Below, in pieces: positions 37,685 to 46,592 of a DNA stretch of 64,000 bases; positions within the stretch are counted from its first letter, which is position 1, and every line of letters begins with the position of its first letter. The translations under genes were made by a program, and so were the position numbers. The DNA is from Bacteroidota bacterium (lineage in GTDB: Bacteria; Bacteroidota; Bacteroidia; Bacteroidales; Prolixibacteraceae), in contig JAHEYT010000021.1 in the NCBI GenBank assembly GCA_023251455.1, positions 146,535 through 210,534 on the forward strand, given 5' to 3'. Under the pieces are notes generated by a model. The model did not search any database. It saw nothing but the letters and a program-made list of their open reading frames with translations, and was not told the origin of the DNA.

Positions 37685-39556
37685 ATGAAAAAATATATTA
37701 TTCTGTCAATTATGCTCATCACCCTAACATGGGGTTGTAACGATGAGGCATTTTTGGACAAATCACCTACCAACATACTTCTGGATAACCAGATTTGGAA
37801 CGACCCGAGCCTTGTGCTATCTGTAGTTGCCGATTTATACGACCGCGTTCCCGAATACCAAACCTTACAGGGATGGTGGGATTTTGCGAGTTTCGACGAA
37901 GGGTTTGCATCAAACGGCGGCGACTACTGGCGTCATAAAAACCAGGATTACGGTTACGGCGAATGGTCGAACTGGGATTACGGTTTAATCCGCGAAGTAA
38001 ACCTGTTTATTGAAAGATGTGGTACTGCCGACAAATTGGATCCGGCCGACAAAGCCCGTTTCCTTGCTGAAGGTCGTTTTATTCGTGCCAACATTTATTT
38101 CGAACTGGTTAAACGTATGGGTGGAGTGCCTATCATTACCGAATCGATGACTTACGATTTCAGTGGCGACCCTTCGTACCTGCGCAAACCACGTAACAAA
38201 GAAGTTGAAGTTTACGATTTCATCATTAAAGAATTGGATGCCATTAAAGCCGATTTACCGAATGATGCAAACACCAAATCACGCGCTTCTCAGGGTCTGG
38301 TTTTGGCTATGAAATCGCGCGTTTGCCTGTATGCAGCTTCTATTGCCAAGTATGGTGCAACAACTCCAACCGTATCGTTACCTGGTGGCGAAGTAGGAAT
38401 ATCTGCAAGTTTAGCCCCTGCTTATTACCAGAAAGCCCTTACTGCTGCTGAAGAATTGATCAATGGTGGTAAATATTCGTTATACAAGAAAAAAGAAAAC
38501 CTATCGGAAAACTTCGCTAACCTTTTCATCGACAAATCGAATACGGAAGCCATTTTCGTAAAAGACTTCAAATTGAAAAGCGGTAAAGTTCAGGGCTGGA
38601 CACTGGTTAACCAACCTTGGTCTCAGGCCGAAGATTTGGAAGGTGGACGTTTAAATCCTTCATTAAACCTTGTTCAGTCGTTTGAAAAATTGGATAACAC
38701 TTACGATACTTATCAGACCAATCAGGCCAATGGTGATTATATCTATTTCAGCAACCCGAAAGATATGTTTGCCGGTCGCGATGCACGTTTGGAAGGTACA
38801 GTAATGGTTCCAGGTTCATTCTACAAAGGAAAACAACTCGACATTTGGGCTGGGTTCTTATTGGCCGACGGAACAGTTGTTAAAGGCGACAACTTTGGCG
38901 CCCGCAAAACTCTTCCCGGCAAAACTGCTCCTGAATACGTCGTTGGTTGGGATGGTCCGATTGACAACCTTGAATTCAGCGCACAGTCTGGTTTTTATGT
39001 TCGCAAATACATGGACTTAGCAGTAGGTTCAGGCCAGCGTGGTGTGAACAGCGAAGTGTGGTGGATCCGCTACCGTTTGGGTGAAATTTACCTGAATGCT
39101 GCCGAAGCTGCTTTCGAATTGGGCGACAAAACCAAAGCTGCCGGTTACATGAACACCATCCGCACACGTGCAGGACTGGTTATTCCATTGACCGAAGCCG
39201 ACATTACTTTCGACCGAATTGTTCACGAACGTAAAGTAGAACTTGCTTTTGAAGGACACGAACTTTGGGATATGAAACGCTGGAGATTGGCACACGTAAT
39301 CTGGAACGGCGTTTCTACTGATCTGACAAGCAATCCTGGGAAAGCTAGCGAAGTAAGCACCCGTGTTTTCGGAATGTGGCCATACAAATATTATAATCCA
39401 GGTGGTGCGAACGATGGCAAATATATTTTCAAGAAAATCATTCCTGCACAGGTTACCAACGCTCACCGGTTCCGTTTAGGCAATTATTATTCTGAAATTA
39501 ACAGCACAATCAGGAATAACAATCCGCTAATCGTCCGGAATCCTAACCAGGAGTAA
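37685..39556 (+). CDS. SusD-family surface glycan-binding lipoprotein
   Basis: A 623-residue RagB/SusD protein, longer than the fructan-locus SusD. Lipobox TLTWGC (Cys18). Typical segments: FLDKSPTNILLDNQIW, AEGRFIRANIYFELVKRMGGVPI, WIRYRLGEIYLNAAEAAFELGD and the C-terminal HERKVELAFEGHELWDMKRWR. It binds oligosaccharide above the SusC pore at the cell surface. Cotranscribed with SusC and the DUF3823 protein. Confidence 0.95.
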   Translation: MKKYIILSIMLITLTWGCNDEAFLDKSPTNILLDNQIWNDPSLVLSVVADLYDRVPEYQTLQGWWDFASFDEGFASNGGDYWRHKNQDYGYGEWSNWDYGLIREVNLFIERCGTADKLDPADKARFLAEGRFIRANIYFELVKRMGGVPIITESMTYDFSGDPSYLRKPRNKEVEVYDFIIKELDAIKADLPNDANTKSRASQGLVLAMKSRVCLYAASIAKYGATTPTVSLPGGEVGISASLAPAYYQKALTAAEELINGGKYSLYKKKENLSENFANLFIDKSNTEAIFVKDFKLKSGKVQGWTLVNQPWSQAEDLEGGRLNPSLNLVQSFEKLDNTYDTYQTNQANGDYIYFSNPKDMFAGRDARLEGTVMVPGSFYKGKQLDIWAGFLLADGTVVKGDNFGARKTLPGKTAPEYVVGWDGPIDNLEFSAQSGFYVRKYMDLAVGSGQRGVNSEVWWIRYRLGEIYLNAAEAAFELGDKTKAAGYMNTIRTRAGLVIPLTEADITFDRIVHERKVELAFEGHELWDMKRWRLAHVIWNGVSTDLTSNPGKASEVSTRVFGMWPYKYYNPGGANDGKYIFKKIIPAQVTNAHRFRLGNYYSEINSTIRNNNPLIVRNPNQE

Positions 39557-39600
39557 CCGTTCAGTTAAACGATTTTCAAAATCAATAAATATCTACAGAT

Positions 39601-40299
39601 ATGAAATTAAGATTAATTATAGCATTAGGCGTCATCGGTAGCTTTCTTGCTTCGTGCCAGAAAGACAATTTTGACGAACCTGGTTCAAAATTCGAAGGCA
39701 AACTGGTTTATAAGGGCGAGGCTATCAATGTTAGCTACAACGACGTTACGTTCCAGTTGTGGGAGCCAGGATGGCAAAAGAAAGGCGAAATCAATGTGGC
39801 AGTCGATCAGGACGGTTCTTATTCGGCCATGCTTTTTGATGCCAACTACAAATTGGTCATTCCTTCAAACCAGGGACCATTCCGCAGCATTACAAACACT
39901 GAGACCCAATCGGATACTATTTTGGTTAACCTGAACGGAAGCAAAACGATGGACATTGAGGTTATGCCATATTATATGATCCGCACTCCACAGTTTGCAG
40001 TTTCTGGCCGCGATGTGACCGGAACATTCAAAGCAGAACAAATCATTACCGGAGCAAATGCCAAGAACATTGAACGTGTCAACCTGTATGTGAACAAAAC
40101 ACAGTTTGTTGATTTTCGCTCGAATGTTGCTTCGGTTGAATTGGAAGGCGCTTCGGTTACCGCAGGAACAACTGTAACACTGAAAGCTACAGTACCAACA
40201 CTTACTCCTACTCAGAATTATGTTTTTGCACGTATCGGCTTAAAAGTTGCCGGTGTGGAAGACATGATTTTTTCGCCGGTTGTGAAAGTAAATTTATAA
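39601..40299 (+). CDS. DUF3823 domain lipoprotein (SusE/F-position protein)
   Basis: A 232-residue surface lipoprotein with lipobox SFLASC (Cys19). The N-terminal Ig/CNA-B-like domain (KFEGKLVYKGEAINVSYNDV, QLWEPGWQKKGEINVAVDQDGSYSAML) and C-terminal beta domain are typical of DUF3823 proteins, which almost always follow SusD. They probably bind glycan at the surface, in the position taken by SusE/SusF in the starch system. A strong terminator follows 25 bases after its stop. Confidence 0.87.
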   Translation: MKLRLIIALGVIGSFLASCQKDNFDEPGSKFEGKLVYKGEAINVSYNDVTFQLWEPGWQKKGEINVAVDQDGSYSAMLFDANYKLVIPSNQGPFRSITNTETQSDTILVNLNGSKTMDIEVMPYYMIRTPQFAVSGRDVTGTFKAEQIITGANAKNIERVNLYVNKTQFVDFRSNVASVELEGASVTAGTTVTLKATVPTLTPTQNYVFARIGLKVAGVEDMIFSPVVKVNL

Positions 40300-40324
40300 C
40301 AATAGGCATTACCAACTAAATCTG

Positions 40325-40365
40325 GGCCATCTTGATATTCTTGAATATCAAGATGGCCTTTTTTT
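40325..40365 (+). terminator. Strong intrinsic terminator inside the utilization locus
   Basis: Sixteen-base perfect arms GGCCATCTTGATATTC (40325-40340) and GAATATCAAGATGGCC (40343-40358) followed by seven T. It separates the SusC/SusD/DUF3823 genes from the GH127 gene, whose ATG is only 24 bases beyond it. Confidence 0.9.
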
Positions 40366-40388
40366 ACCCTTTTAATTTTTTGCCTTTT

Positions 40389-42446
40389 ATGAAACTAACC
40401 TACTTATTATCAGCGTGCCTACTTCTGATATCCAATTCCAGAGCATACTGCGCTAAACCCAAAGATGCAACTGCAATTACCGTTATACGTCCTGATATTT
40501 CAACACAAAACAATTGGTATCAAGGAAACAGGGCACCTTTAATGCCCTCACATTTTATCAAACTTCCGATGGGAAGTATTCAGCCTCAAGGCTGGATTTT
40601 GAAGATGATGGAATTGCAGAAAGACGGATTGTGCGGGCACCTGGGCGAAATTAGCGCCTGGCTCAAAAAAGATAAAAACGCATGGTTGTCAGAAGGTGGC
40701 GATCATGGCTGGGAAGAAGTTCCGTATTGGCTTCGCGGATATTCTGATATGGCATTCATTTTTAACGATCCGGAAATGAAAAAAGAAGCCATGATTTGGA
40801 TTGATGCCATTCTGAAAAATCAAAAAGCCGACGGTTGGTTTGGTCCTGAAGTGCGCAACGGGAAGGAAGGAAACCTCGATTTTTGGTCGAATATGCTCGT
40901 GCTTTTTACCTTGCAGAATTACTATGAATACAGCAATGATCAGCGTGTCATTGATTTTATGAAGAACTATTTCCGGTTCGAAATGAATGTTCCGGACGAA
41001 AAATTCCTTTCGAGCTACTGGGAAAACAGCCGCGGCGGCGACAACTTATACAGTGTTTACTGGTTGTACAACCTTACCGGCGAAAAGTGGCTGCTGCAAC
41101 TGGCCGATAAAATACATCACTGCACGGCCGACTGGACTCAAAAATCGACTTTACCAAACTGGCACAATGTAAACATTGCCCAATGTTTTCGCGAACCGGC
41201 AACCTGGTTTATGCAATCGGCCGATTCAGCACATCTGGCAGCAACGTACAACGATTATTACCTGATTCGCCGCACCTTCGGGCAAGTTCCAGGCGGCATG
41301 TTTGGCTCCGACGAAAATGCCCGGATGGGATACATCGATCCTCGACAGGGAACCGAAACCTGTGGCTTTGCCGAGCAGATGACTTCGGACGGAATCCTTA
41401 CGCGTATAACCGGCGACCCGATGTGGGCCGATAACTGCGAAGATGTTCTCTTCAACAGTTTCACTGCTGCTTTTACTCCGGATATGAAAGCACTGCGGTA
41501 CATTACCTGTCCGAACGAAGTTACCGGCGACAGCAAAAATCATGCGCCGGGCATCGCCAACGAAGGGCCATTTCTTACCATGAACCCGTTCAGCAGCCGT
41601 TGCTGTCAGCACAATCATGGTCATGCCCTACCCTATTACCTGCAAAACCTGGTCATGGCCAGCAACGATAACGGACTTGCGGCCATCATGTACAACTCGT
41701 GCACAACGTCGGCCAAAGTTGGCAACGGAACCGCCATAACCTTGACGGAAGATACTAAATATCCGTACGAAGAAGAAGTACGATTTACGCTGAAAACTGC
41801 GCAAAAAGTTACCTTCCCGATGTACCTTCGTGTTCCGGGATGGTGCAAAAATGCATCAGTAAAAATAAATGGAGAGATCGTGAAATTAGCGTCAACACCC
41901 GATTCATACATCCGGTTGGAGCGCGAGTGGTCAAACGGAGATCGGATCGTACTGAATTTGCCGATGGAATTAAGCACCCGCACCTGGCAGGTGAATCAAA
42001 ACAGTGTTTCGGTTGATTACGGTCCGCTGACTTTCTCGTTGAAAATTCGGGAAGAATATCAGAAAATCAGCAGCACCGAATCAGCGATCGGCGACTCAAA
42101 ATGGCAGGAAAATGCCGATCAGAAAAAATGGCCGGCTTACGAAATCACCCCTCTCAGCCCATGGAATTACGGATTAATCGTGAATAAAGCTGACTTGGCG
42201 CAAACATTTGAAATCGTTCGCAGAGAATGGCCTGCTGATAATTATCCGTTTTCTCCGGATCACACCCCGATTGAAATTCGTGCCAAAGGCCGCCAAATTC
42301 CATCATGGGGAATCGATCAGTATGGACTGGTTGATGTTCAGCCTTTGTACCCTGCAAAAACAAACCGGCCGATTGAAGATATTACGCTAATACCAATGGG
42401 AGCAGCCCGTTTGAGGATTTCAGCATTTCCGCTAGTTGAAAAATAG
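40389..42446 (+). CDS. Beta-L-arabinofuranosidase-like glycosidase (GH127/DUF1680 family), secreted
   Basis: A 685-residue enzyme with a signal peptide (LLSACLLLISNSRAYC). It carries the (alpha/alpha)6 barrel and the cysteine/zinc active site of GH127-type enzymes: Glu323 and Cys325 in GTETCGF, and Cys405-Cys406 in SSRCCQHN, matching the Glu/Cys/Cys-Cys set of the Bifidobacterium enzyme HypBA1, where the second cysteine pair provides the nucleophile. A candidate acid/base, Glu309, lies 14 residues before Glu323. It would release terminal beta-L-arabinofuranose or a related sugar. The ATG at 40389 begins the signal peptide; the earlier opening at 40332 lies inside the terminator hairpin and is rejected. 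Confidence 0.88.
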   Translation: MKLTYLLSACLLLISNSRAYCAKPKDATAITVIRPDISTQNNWYQGNRAPLMPSHFIKLPMGSIQPQGWILKMMELQKDGLCGHLGEISAWLKKDKNAWLSEGGDHGWEEVPYWLRGYSDMAFIFNDPEMKKEAMIWIDAILKNQKADGWFGPEVRNGKEGNLDFWSNMLVLFTLQNYYEYSNDQRVIDFMKNYFRFEMNVPDEKFLSSYWENSRGGDNLYSVYWLYNLTGEKWLLQLADKIHHCTADWTQKSTLPNWHNVNIAQCFREPATWFMQSADSAHLAATYNDYYLIRRTFGQVPGGMFGSDENARMGYIDPRQGTETCGFAEQMTSDGILTRITGDPMWADNCEDVLFNSFTAAFTPDMKALRYITCPNEVTGDSKNHAPGIANEGPFLTMNPFSSRCCQHNHGHALPYYLQNLVMASNDNGLAAIMYNSCTTSAKVGNGTAITLTEDTKYPYEEEVRFTLKTAQKVTFPMYLRVPGWCKNASVKINGEIVKLASTPDSYIRLEREWSNGDRIVLNLPMELSTRTWQVNQNSVSVDYGPLTFSLKIREEYQKISSTESAIGDSKWQENADQKKWPAYEITPLSPWNYGLIVNKADLAQTFEIVRREWPADNYPFSPDHTPIEIRAKGRQIPSWGIDQYGLVDVQPLYPAKTNRPIEDITLIPMGAARLRISAFPLVEK

Positions 42447-42467
42447 CAACAGGCAAAACAAGAATCT

Positions 42468-43505
42468 ATGAATACGAAATGGATTAGAATTTGGCCGGTG
42501 TTTATTGTGGTGCTTATAACTTCAGTAACCGATTTGCTGGCACAGGAACATACAGCGCCAGCGCCCTTATTCCGCGATCCGGTTTACGATGGAGCTGCCG
42601 ATCCGGTCGTTTTCTGGAATCGTCAGGAAAAAGAATGGTGGATGTTTTATACCCAACGCCGCGCCAACGAAAACACAGCTGATGTGGCCTTTTGCTACGG
42701 AAACAGCATCGGCATTGCATCATCCGACGATCACGGCCAAAGCTGGGTTTATCGCGGAACACTCGATCTGGAGTTTGAGCATGGCAAAAATACCTTCTGG
42801 GCACCTGATGTGGTTTATGCCAACGGCAAGTATCACATGTACGTGGCCTACATTCAGGGAGTAAGAAACCACTGGGGCGGAAAAGCACGGATGGCGCACT
42901 ACACCAGCGACAATGCGTGGGATTGGAAGTTTGAGGGCCTCGTTAAGCTTTCTTCGGAAAATGTAATTGATGCAACCATCTTTCAGGCAAAAGACGGTAA
43001 GTGGAAAATGTGGTACAAGGACGATGCAGGCGGAAGCGTAACCTGGCTGGCCGAAAGCAACGATTTATACAACTGGACCTGGCTTGATAAACCGGTAATT
43101 GCCGACCAAAAGCACGAAGGCCCGAAAGTATTTCAGTTTCAGGGTTTATACTGGATGGTTACCGATCAGTGGGCCGGAATGGGCGTTTACCACTCAACCG
43201 ACCTGGTGAAATGGGAAAAACAGGCCAATCCAATTTTGGTTGGTCCGTCGAGCCGTCCGGAAGATACCCCAAGCGGGGCACATGGCGATGTAGTTGTTGT
43301 TGGCGACAAAGCGTACATTTTCTACTTCACCCATCCGGGGCGGGAAACCCATTTCAAAGCAACGTTAGATGCTGATGGCAAATATCCATATTCCGAAAAA
43401 CGCTCTTCTATTCAGGTAGCCGAATTAATTGTAAACAATGGGATTCTGGAAGTAAAAGACCGGAATAAACCCTTCGATTTCTATTTACCCGATTTAAAAG
43501 AATAA
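42468..43505 (+). CDS. Five-bladed beta-propeller glycosidase (GH43-like), secreted
   Basis: A 345-residue exported protein with signal peptide (about 8-25, ending DLLAQ). Propeller motifs: DGAADPVVFWN (probable base Asp), NTFWAPDVVYANGKYHMYVAY, VIDATIFQAKDGKWKMWYKDD (modulator-type Asp) and KHEGPKVFQFQGLYWMVTDQ (acid-type Glu). The arrangement fits clan GH-F/GH43 or a close propeller family, and the exact family is uncertain. It starts 22 bases after the GH127 gene and precedes the DUF4965-type protein, so all three probably attack one arabinose-containing polysaccharide. Confidence 0.82.
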   Translation: MNTKWIRIWPVFIVVLITSVTDLLAQEHTAPAPLFRDPVYDGAADPVVFWNRQEKEWWMFYTQRRANENTADVAFCYGNSIGIASSDDHGQSWVYRGTLDLEFEHGKNTFWAPDVVYANGKYHMYVAYIQGVRNHWGGKARMAHYTSDNAWDWKFEGLVKLSSENVIDATIFQAKDGKWKMWYKDDAGGSVTWLAESNDLYNWTWLDKPVIADQKHEGPKVFQFQGLYWMVTDQWAGMGVYHSTDLVKWEKQANPILVGPSSRPEDTPSGAHGDVVVVGDKAYIFYFTHPGRETHFKATLDADGKYPYSEKRSSIQVAELIVNNGILEVKDRNKPFDFYLPDLKE

Positions 43506-43532
43506 TAGTAGTACAACCAAAATAAATAAACC

Positions 43533-46091
43533 ATGAGTAAAAATCACCTGGGGAAAATCTTCAGAACAAGATCCCCGTTTTATGTCATTCTTTTGAGTTT
43601 GTTTCTGCTCGCTTCGTGCGCCGAAACAAAAAAAACAACACCGCCAGTCACGATGACCAAAAACATGCGTGCTCCGGCTTATCCGTTGGTCACTATCGAT
43701 CCGTACACCAGTGCATGGTCGGAAGCCGATCATTTGTATGATGATGTGGTTCGCCACTGGACAGGCAAACGCCACGGACTGATTGGCGCTATTCGCGTTG
43801 ACGGACAAGTTTACCGCTTTCTTGGTAAAGAAGAATTGCCCCGCAAAGCCATCCTTCCAATGGCCAATCAGGGTGCATGGGATTGCAGTTTCGTTATGAC
43901 CCAACCTGCCAGTGGATGGGAAAAACCTGATTTCAATGCATCGAAATGGGCTGCCGGGAAAGGCGCATTCGGTACCGAAGGAATGCCCGATTTGGTAACT
44001 CCGTGGTTAACTCCTGACATCTGGGTTCGCCGCGAATTCACTGTCGACGCTAACCTGACCGATGCACCACTTTACATCATCTATTCGCACGACGACAATT
44101 TCGAACTTTACCTTAACGGACAAAAACTGGTTGATACCGGTTATGCCTGGAAAAACAACGTAGTTCTTCCGTTGGATGGTGAATTGAAAAACCTCTTGGT
44201 AAAAGGAGGCAAAAATGTGATTGCAGCTCATTGTCACAACAAAACCGGCGGTGCATTAGTCGATTTTGGTGTTTACCAGGATAACGAAAAGCAGGAAATT
44301 TTTGCACAGGCTGCTACACAGAAATCTGTTGCGATGTCGGCCACAAAAACACAATATGTATTCGCTTGCGGATCGGTTGACCTGAACCTTGAATTTATGA
44401 CTCCGCTTCTGCCATCAAATCCTGATGTACTTTCGCGACCCGTGAGCTACGTGAGCTACGATGTGAAATCGACCGATGGCAAAGACCACGATGTTCAGAT
44501 TTATTTCGAGGCTACTCCGGAATGGGCTGTCAACAGTATTTCGCAGGAAGTTTCGATCGAAAAAGGCGAAACCGAAGGACTGAGCTATTTCAAAGCCGGA
44601 ACAACAGAACAACCGGTATTGGCAAAAAAAGGCGACGATCTCCGCATTGACTGGGGATATTTCTACCTGTGCGGCGCCAAAACTCCTGAAATGAGCTATT
44701 CTCTGGGCGGCTATCAAGCCGTCAAAGAAGGCTTCGCAGCTACCGGAATTCTGGAATCGACCGGTGAACAAAAAATGACCACCAAAATGGTTCCCAATAT
44801 GCCTGTTATGGCCTGTGCTCAGCAGTTGGGCAAAGTTTCAGACAAAGGCTCAAACGGAAAAATCATGATCGGATACGATGATTTGTATTCAATTCAGTAC
44901 TTCAATGAAAACCGCATGGCCTGGTGGAAAAAGGATGGCAAAGTAACGATGGATGACGCGCTGAAAGCCGCCAATACTGAATACGACCAATTGGTTGAAA
45001 CCTGTGCTAAGTTCGACAACGAAATGTGGAACGATGCCGTAAAAGCCGGCGGCGAAAATTACGCTGAGCTTTGTGTGTTGGCTTTCCGCCAGTCGATTGC
45101 CGCCCACAAATTATTTAAAGACAAAGAAGGCAACACCATTTTCCTTTCGAAAGAAAACTTCAGCAACGGCTCAATTGGCACGGTTGATTTAACTTACCCT
45201 TCAGCACCATTGTTCCTGATTTATAATCCCGATTTACTGAAAGGTATGATGAACCCAATTTTCTATTATTCTGAAAGCGGACAATGGAACAAACCTTTTG
45301 CTGCTCACGATGTGGGGACTTATCCGCTGGCTAACGGCCAAACTTACGGCGGCGACATGCCGGTAGAAGAATCAGGAAATATGCTGGTCTTGGCTGCTGC
45401 CATTGCTCAATCTGAAGGCAATGCCGCTTACGCCGAAAAACACTGGGAAGTGCTTACTGTTTGGGCCAATTACCTGGTAGAAAATGGATTAAATCCTGAA
45501 AACCAATTATGTACCGACGACTTCGCCGGTCACTTTGCACACAACACCAACCTTTCGATAAAAGCCATCATGGGTATCGCAAGCTATGGAAAACTGGCCG
45601 ACATGCTAGGCAAGAAAGACATCGCTGAAAAATACACTGCACAGGCTAAAGATATGGCTGGCAAATGGGTCGAAATGGCTAATGACGGCGATCATTTCCG
45701 CCTGACATTTGATCAGCCCGGAACCTGGAGCCAGAAATACAACCTGGTTTGGGACAAAATTCTAGGATTTAACATTTTCGATCCGGCAGTGGCTCAGAAG
45801 GAAATTGCCTATTACCTGACCAAGCAAAACACCTACGGATTGCCGTTAGACAACCGGAAAACATACACCAAATCGGATTGGATAATCTGGACAGCAACTC
45901 TGGCTGAAGATCAGGCTACTTTCCAGAAATTCATCGATCCGTTGCACAAAACATTCAACGAATCGCCTACCCGTGTTCCGATGACCGACTGGTACGAAAC
46001 TACTGATGCCAAGCAGGTCGGATTCCAGGCCCGTTCGGTTGTTGCCGGATATTTCATGAAAATGCTCGAACAAAAATCAGTAAAAAAATAA
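43533..46091 (+). CDS. Large DUF4965/DUF5127/DUF1793-type (glutaminase A-like) lipoprotein
   Basis: An 852-residue lipoprotein (lipobox FLLASC, Cys29). Order: N-terminal beta region with PLVTIDPYTSAWSEAD (DUF4964-like), an inserted galactose-binding-like segment (about 125-245, IWVRREFTVD, YSHDDNFELYLNG), DUF5127-like beta domain (about 260-470), and a helical-barrel C-terminus (about 490-850) with IGTVDLTYPSAP, FAAHDVGTYPLANGQ, MPVEESGNML and NTNLSIKAIMGI. The helical part looks like an (alpha/alpha)6 glycosidase barrel. Related proteins are labelled glutaminase from a fungal homologue, but the genetic context points to glycan degradation. The activity is not established. Confidence 0.8.
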   Translation: MSKNHLGKIFRTRSPFYVILLSLFLLASCAETKKTTPPVTMTKNMRAPAYPLVTIDPYTSAWSEADHLYDDVVRHWTGKRHGLIGAIRVDGQVYRFLGKEELPRKAILPMANQGAWDCSFVMTQPASGWEKPDFNASKWAAGKGAFGTEGMPDLVTPWLTPDIWVRREFTVDANLTDAPLYIIYSHDDNFELYLNGQKLVDTGYAWKNNVVLPLDGELKNLLVKGGKNVIAAHCHNKTGGALVDFGVYQDNEKQEIFAQAATQKSVAMSATKTQYVFACGSVDLNLEFMTPLLPSNPDVLSRPVSYVSYDVKSTDGKDHDVQIYFEATPEWAVNSISQEVSIEKGETEGLSYFKAGTTEQPVLAKKGDDLRIDWGYFYLCGAKTPEMSYSLGGYQAVKEGFAATGILESTGEQKMTTKMVPNMPVMACAQQLGKVSDKGSNGKIMIGYDDLYSIQYFNENRMAWWKKDGKVTMDDALKAANTEYDQLVETCAKFDNEMWNDAVKAGGENYAELCVLAFRQSIAAHKLFKDKEGNTIFLSKENFSNGSIGTVDLTYPSAPLFLIYNPDLLKGMMNPIFYYSESGQWNKPFAAHDVGTYPLANGQTYGGDMPVEESGNMLVLAAAIAQSEGNAAYAEKHWEVLTVWANYLVENGLNPENQLCTDDFAGHFAHNTNLSIKAIMGIASYGKLADMLGKKDIAEKYTAQAKDMAGKWVEMANDGDHFRLTFDQPGTWSQKYNLVWDKILGFNIFDPAVAQKEIAYYLTKQNTYGLPLDNRKTYTKSDWIIWTATLAEDQATFQKFIDPLHKTFNESPTRVPMTDWYETTDAKQVGFQARSVVAGYFMKMLEQKSVKK

Positions 46092-46145
46092 GAGCATCGC
46101 ATATCCACTCATGAATTTTGCATTGCAAAATTCATTACAACAAAA

Positions 46146-46184
46146 AAGGATCAAGCTGATGAATTTCAGTTTGATCCTTCTTTG
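46146..46184 (+). terminator. Terminator at the end of the second utilization locus
   Basis: Arms AAGGATCAAGCTGA and TCAGTTTGATCCTT (46146-46159 and 46166-46179, one wobble pair) followed by CTTTGTTT. A smaller AT-rich hairpin (ATGAATTTTG and CAAAATTCAT at 46111-46135) lies just before it. Confidence 0.8.
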
Positions 46185-46297
46185 TTTGTAAACAGGTCTG
46201 TTTAAAATAAAGCAACTCCTCTGTTGAATGAATTGATCTGGTATGTTTTAAAACGAAACGAGACAATTACGCCACTCGTAATTGCCTCATTTGCTGG

Positions 46298-46370
<73 letters not shown>

Positions 46371-46540
46371 AATCGGCGACAAAAGTAACAGATTGTTTGT
46401 CATTTTCAAAAAAACAGGCTATTAAATCCGTATTTTATTTAATGACTTGAGAACCAAAAAATAATGTAGGGTAAATCGACGTTTAAACGGATAGAACATA
46501 TCATTCTGAACAATTATTATATGTTTATTCGTATACATTA

Positions 46541-46571
46541 TTGATTTAAAGTTGCTGAAATAATACCTTTG
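46541..46571 (+). promoter_or_regulatory. Promoter of the MgtC/DUF4010 gene
   Basis: TTG at 46541-46543, a 20-base spacer and TACCTTTG at 46564-46571 fit the Bacteroidetes consensus. The box covers the possible TTG start at 46569, so the ATG at 46593 must be the real start. Confidence 0.6.
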
Positions 46572-46592
46572 TTAGCTAACGACATAAACGAT

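Noticed and set aside
40332..40388. Upstream start for the GH127-like protein
   Set aside because: It lies inside the intrinsic terminator stem; the ATG at 40389 starts a normal signal peptide.
46569..46592. TTG start for the MgtC/DUF4010 protein
   Set aside because: The TTG is part of the predicted -7 element, so it would not be transcribed; the ATG at 46593 fits.
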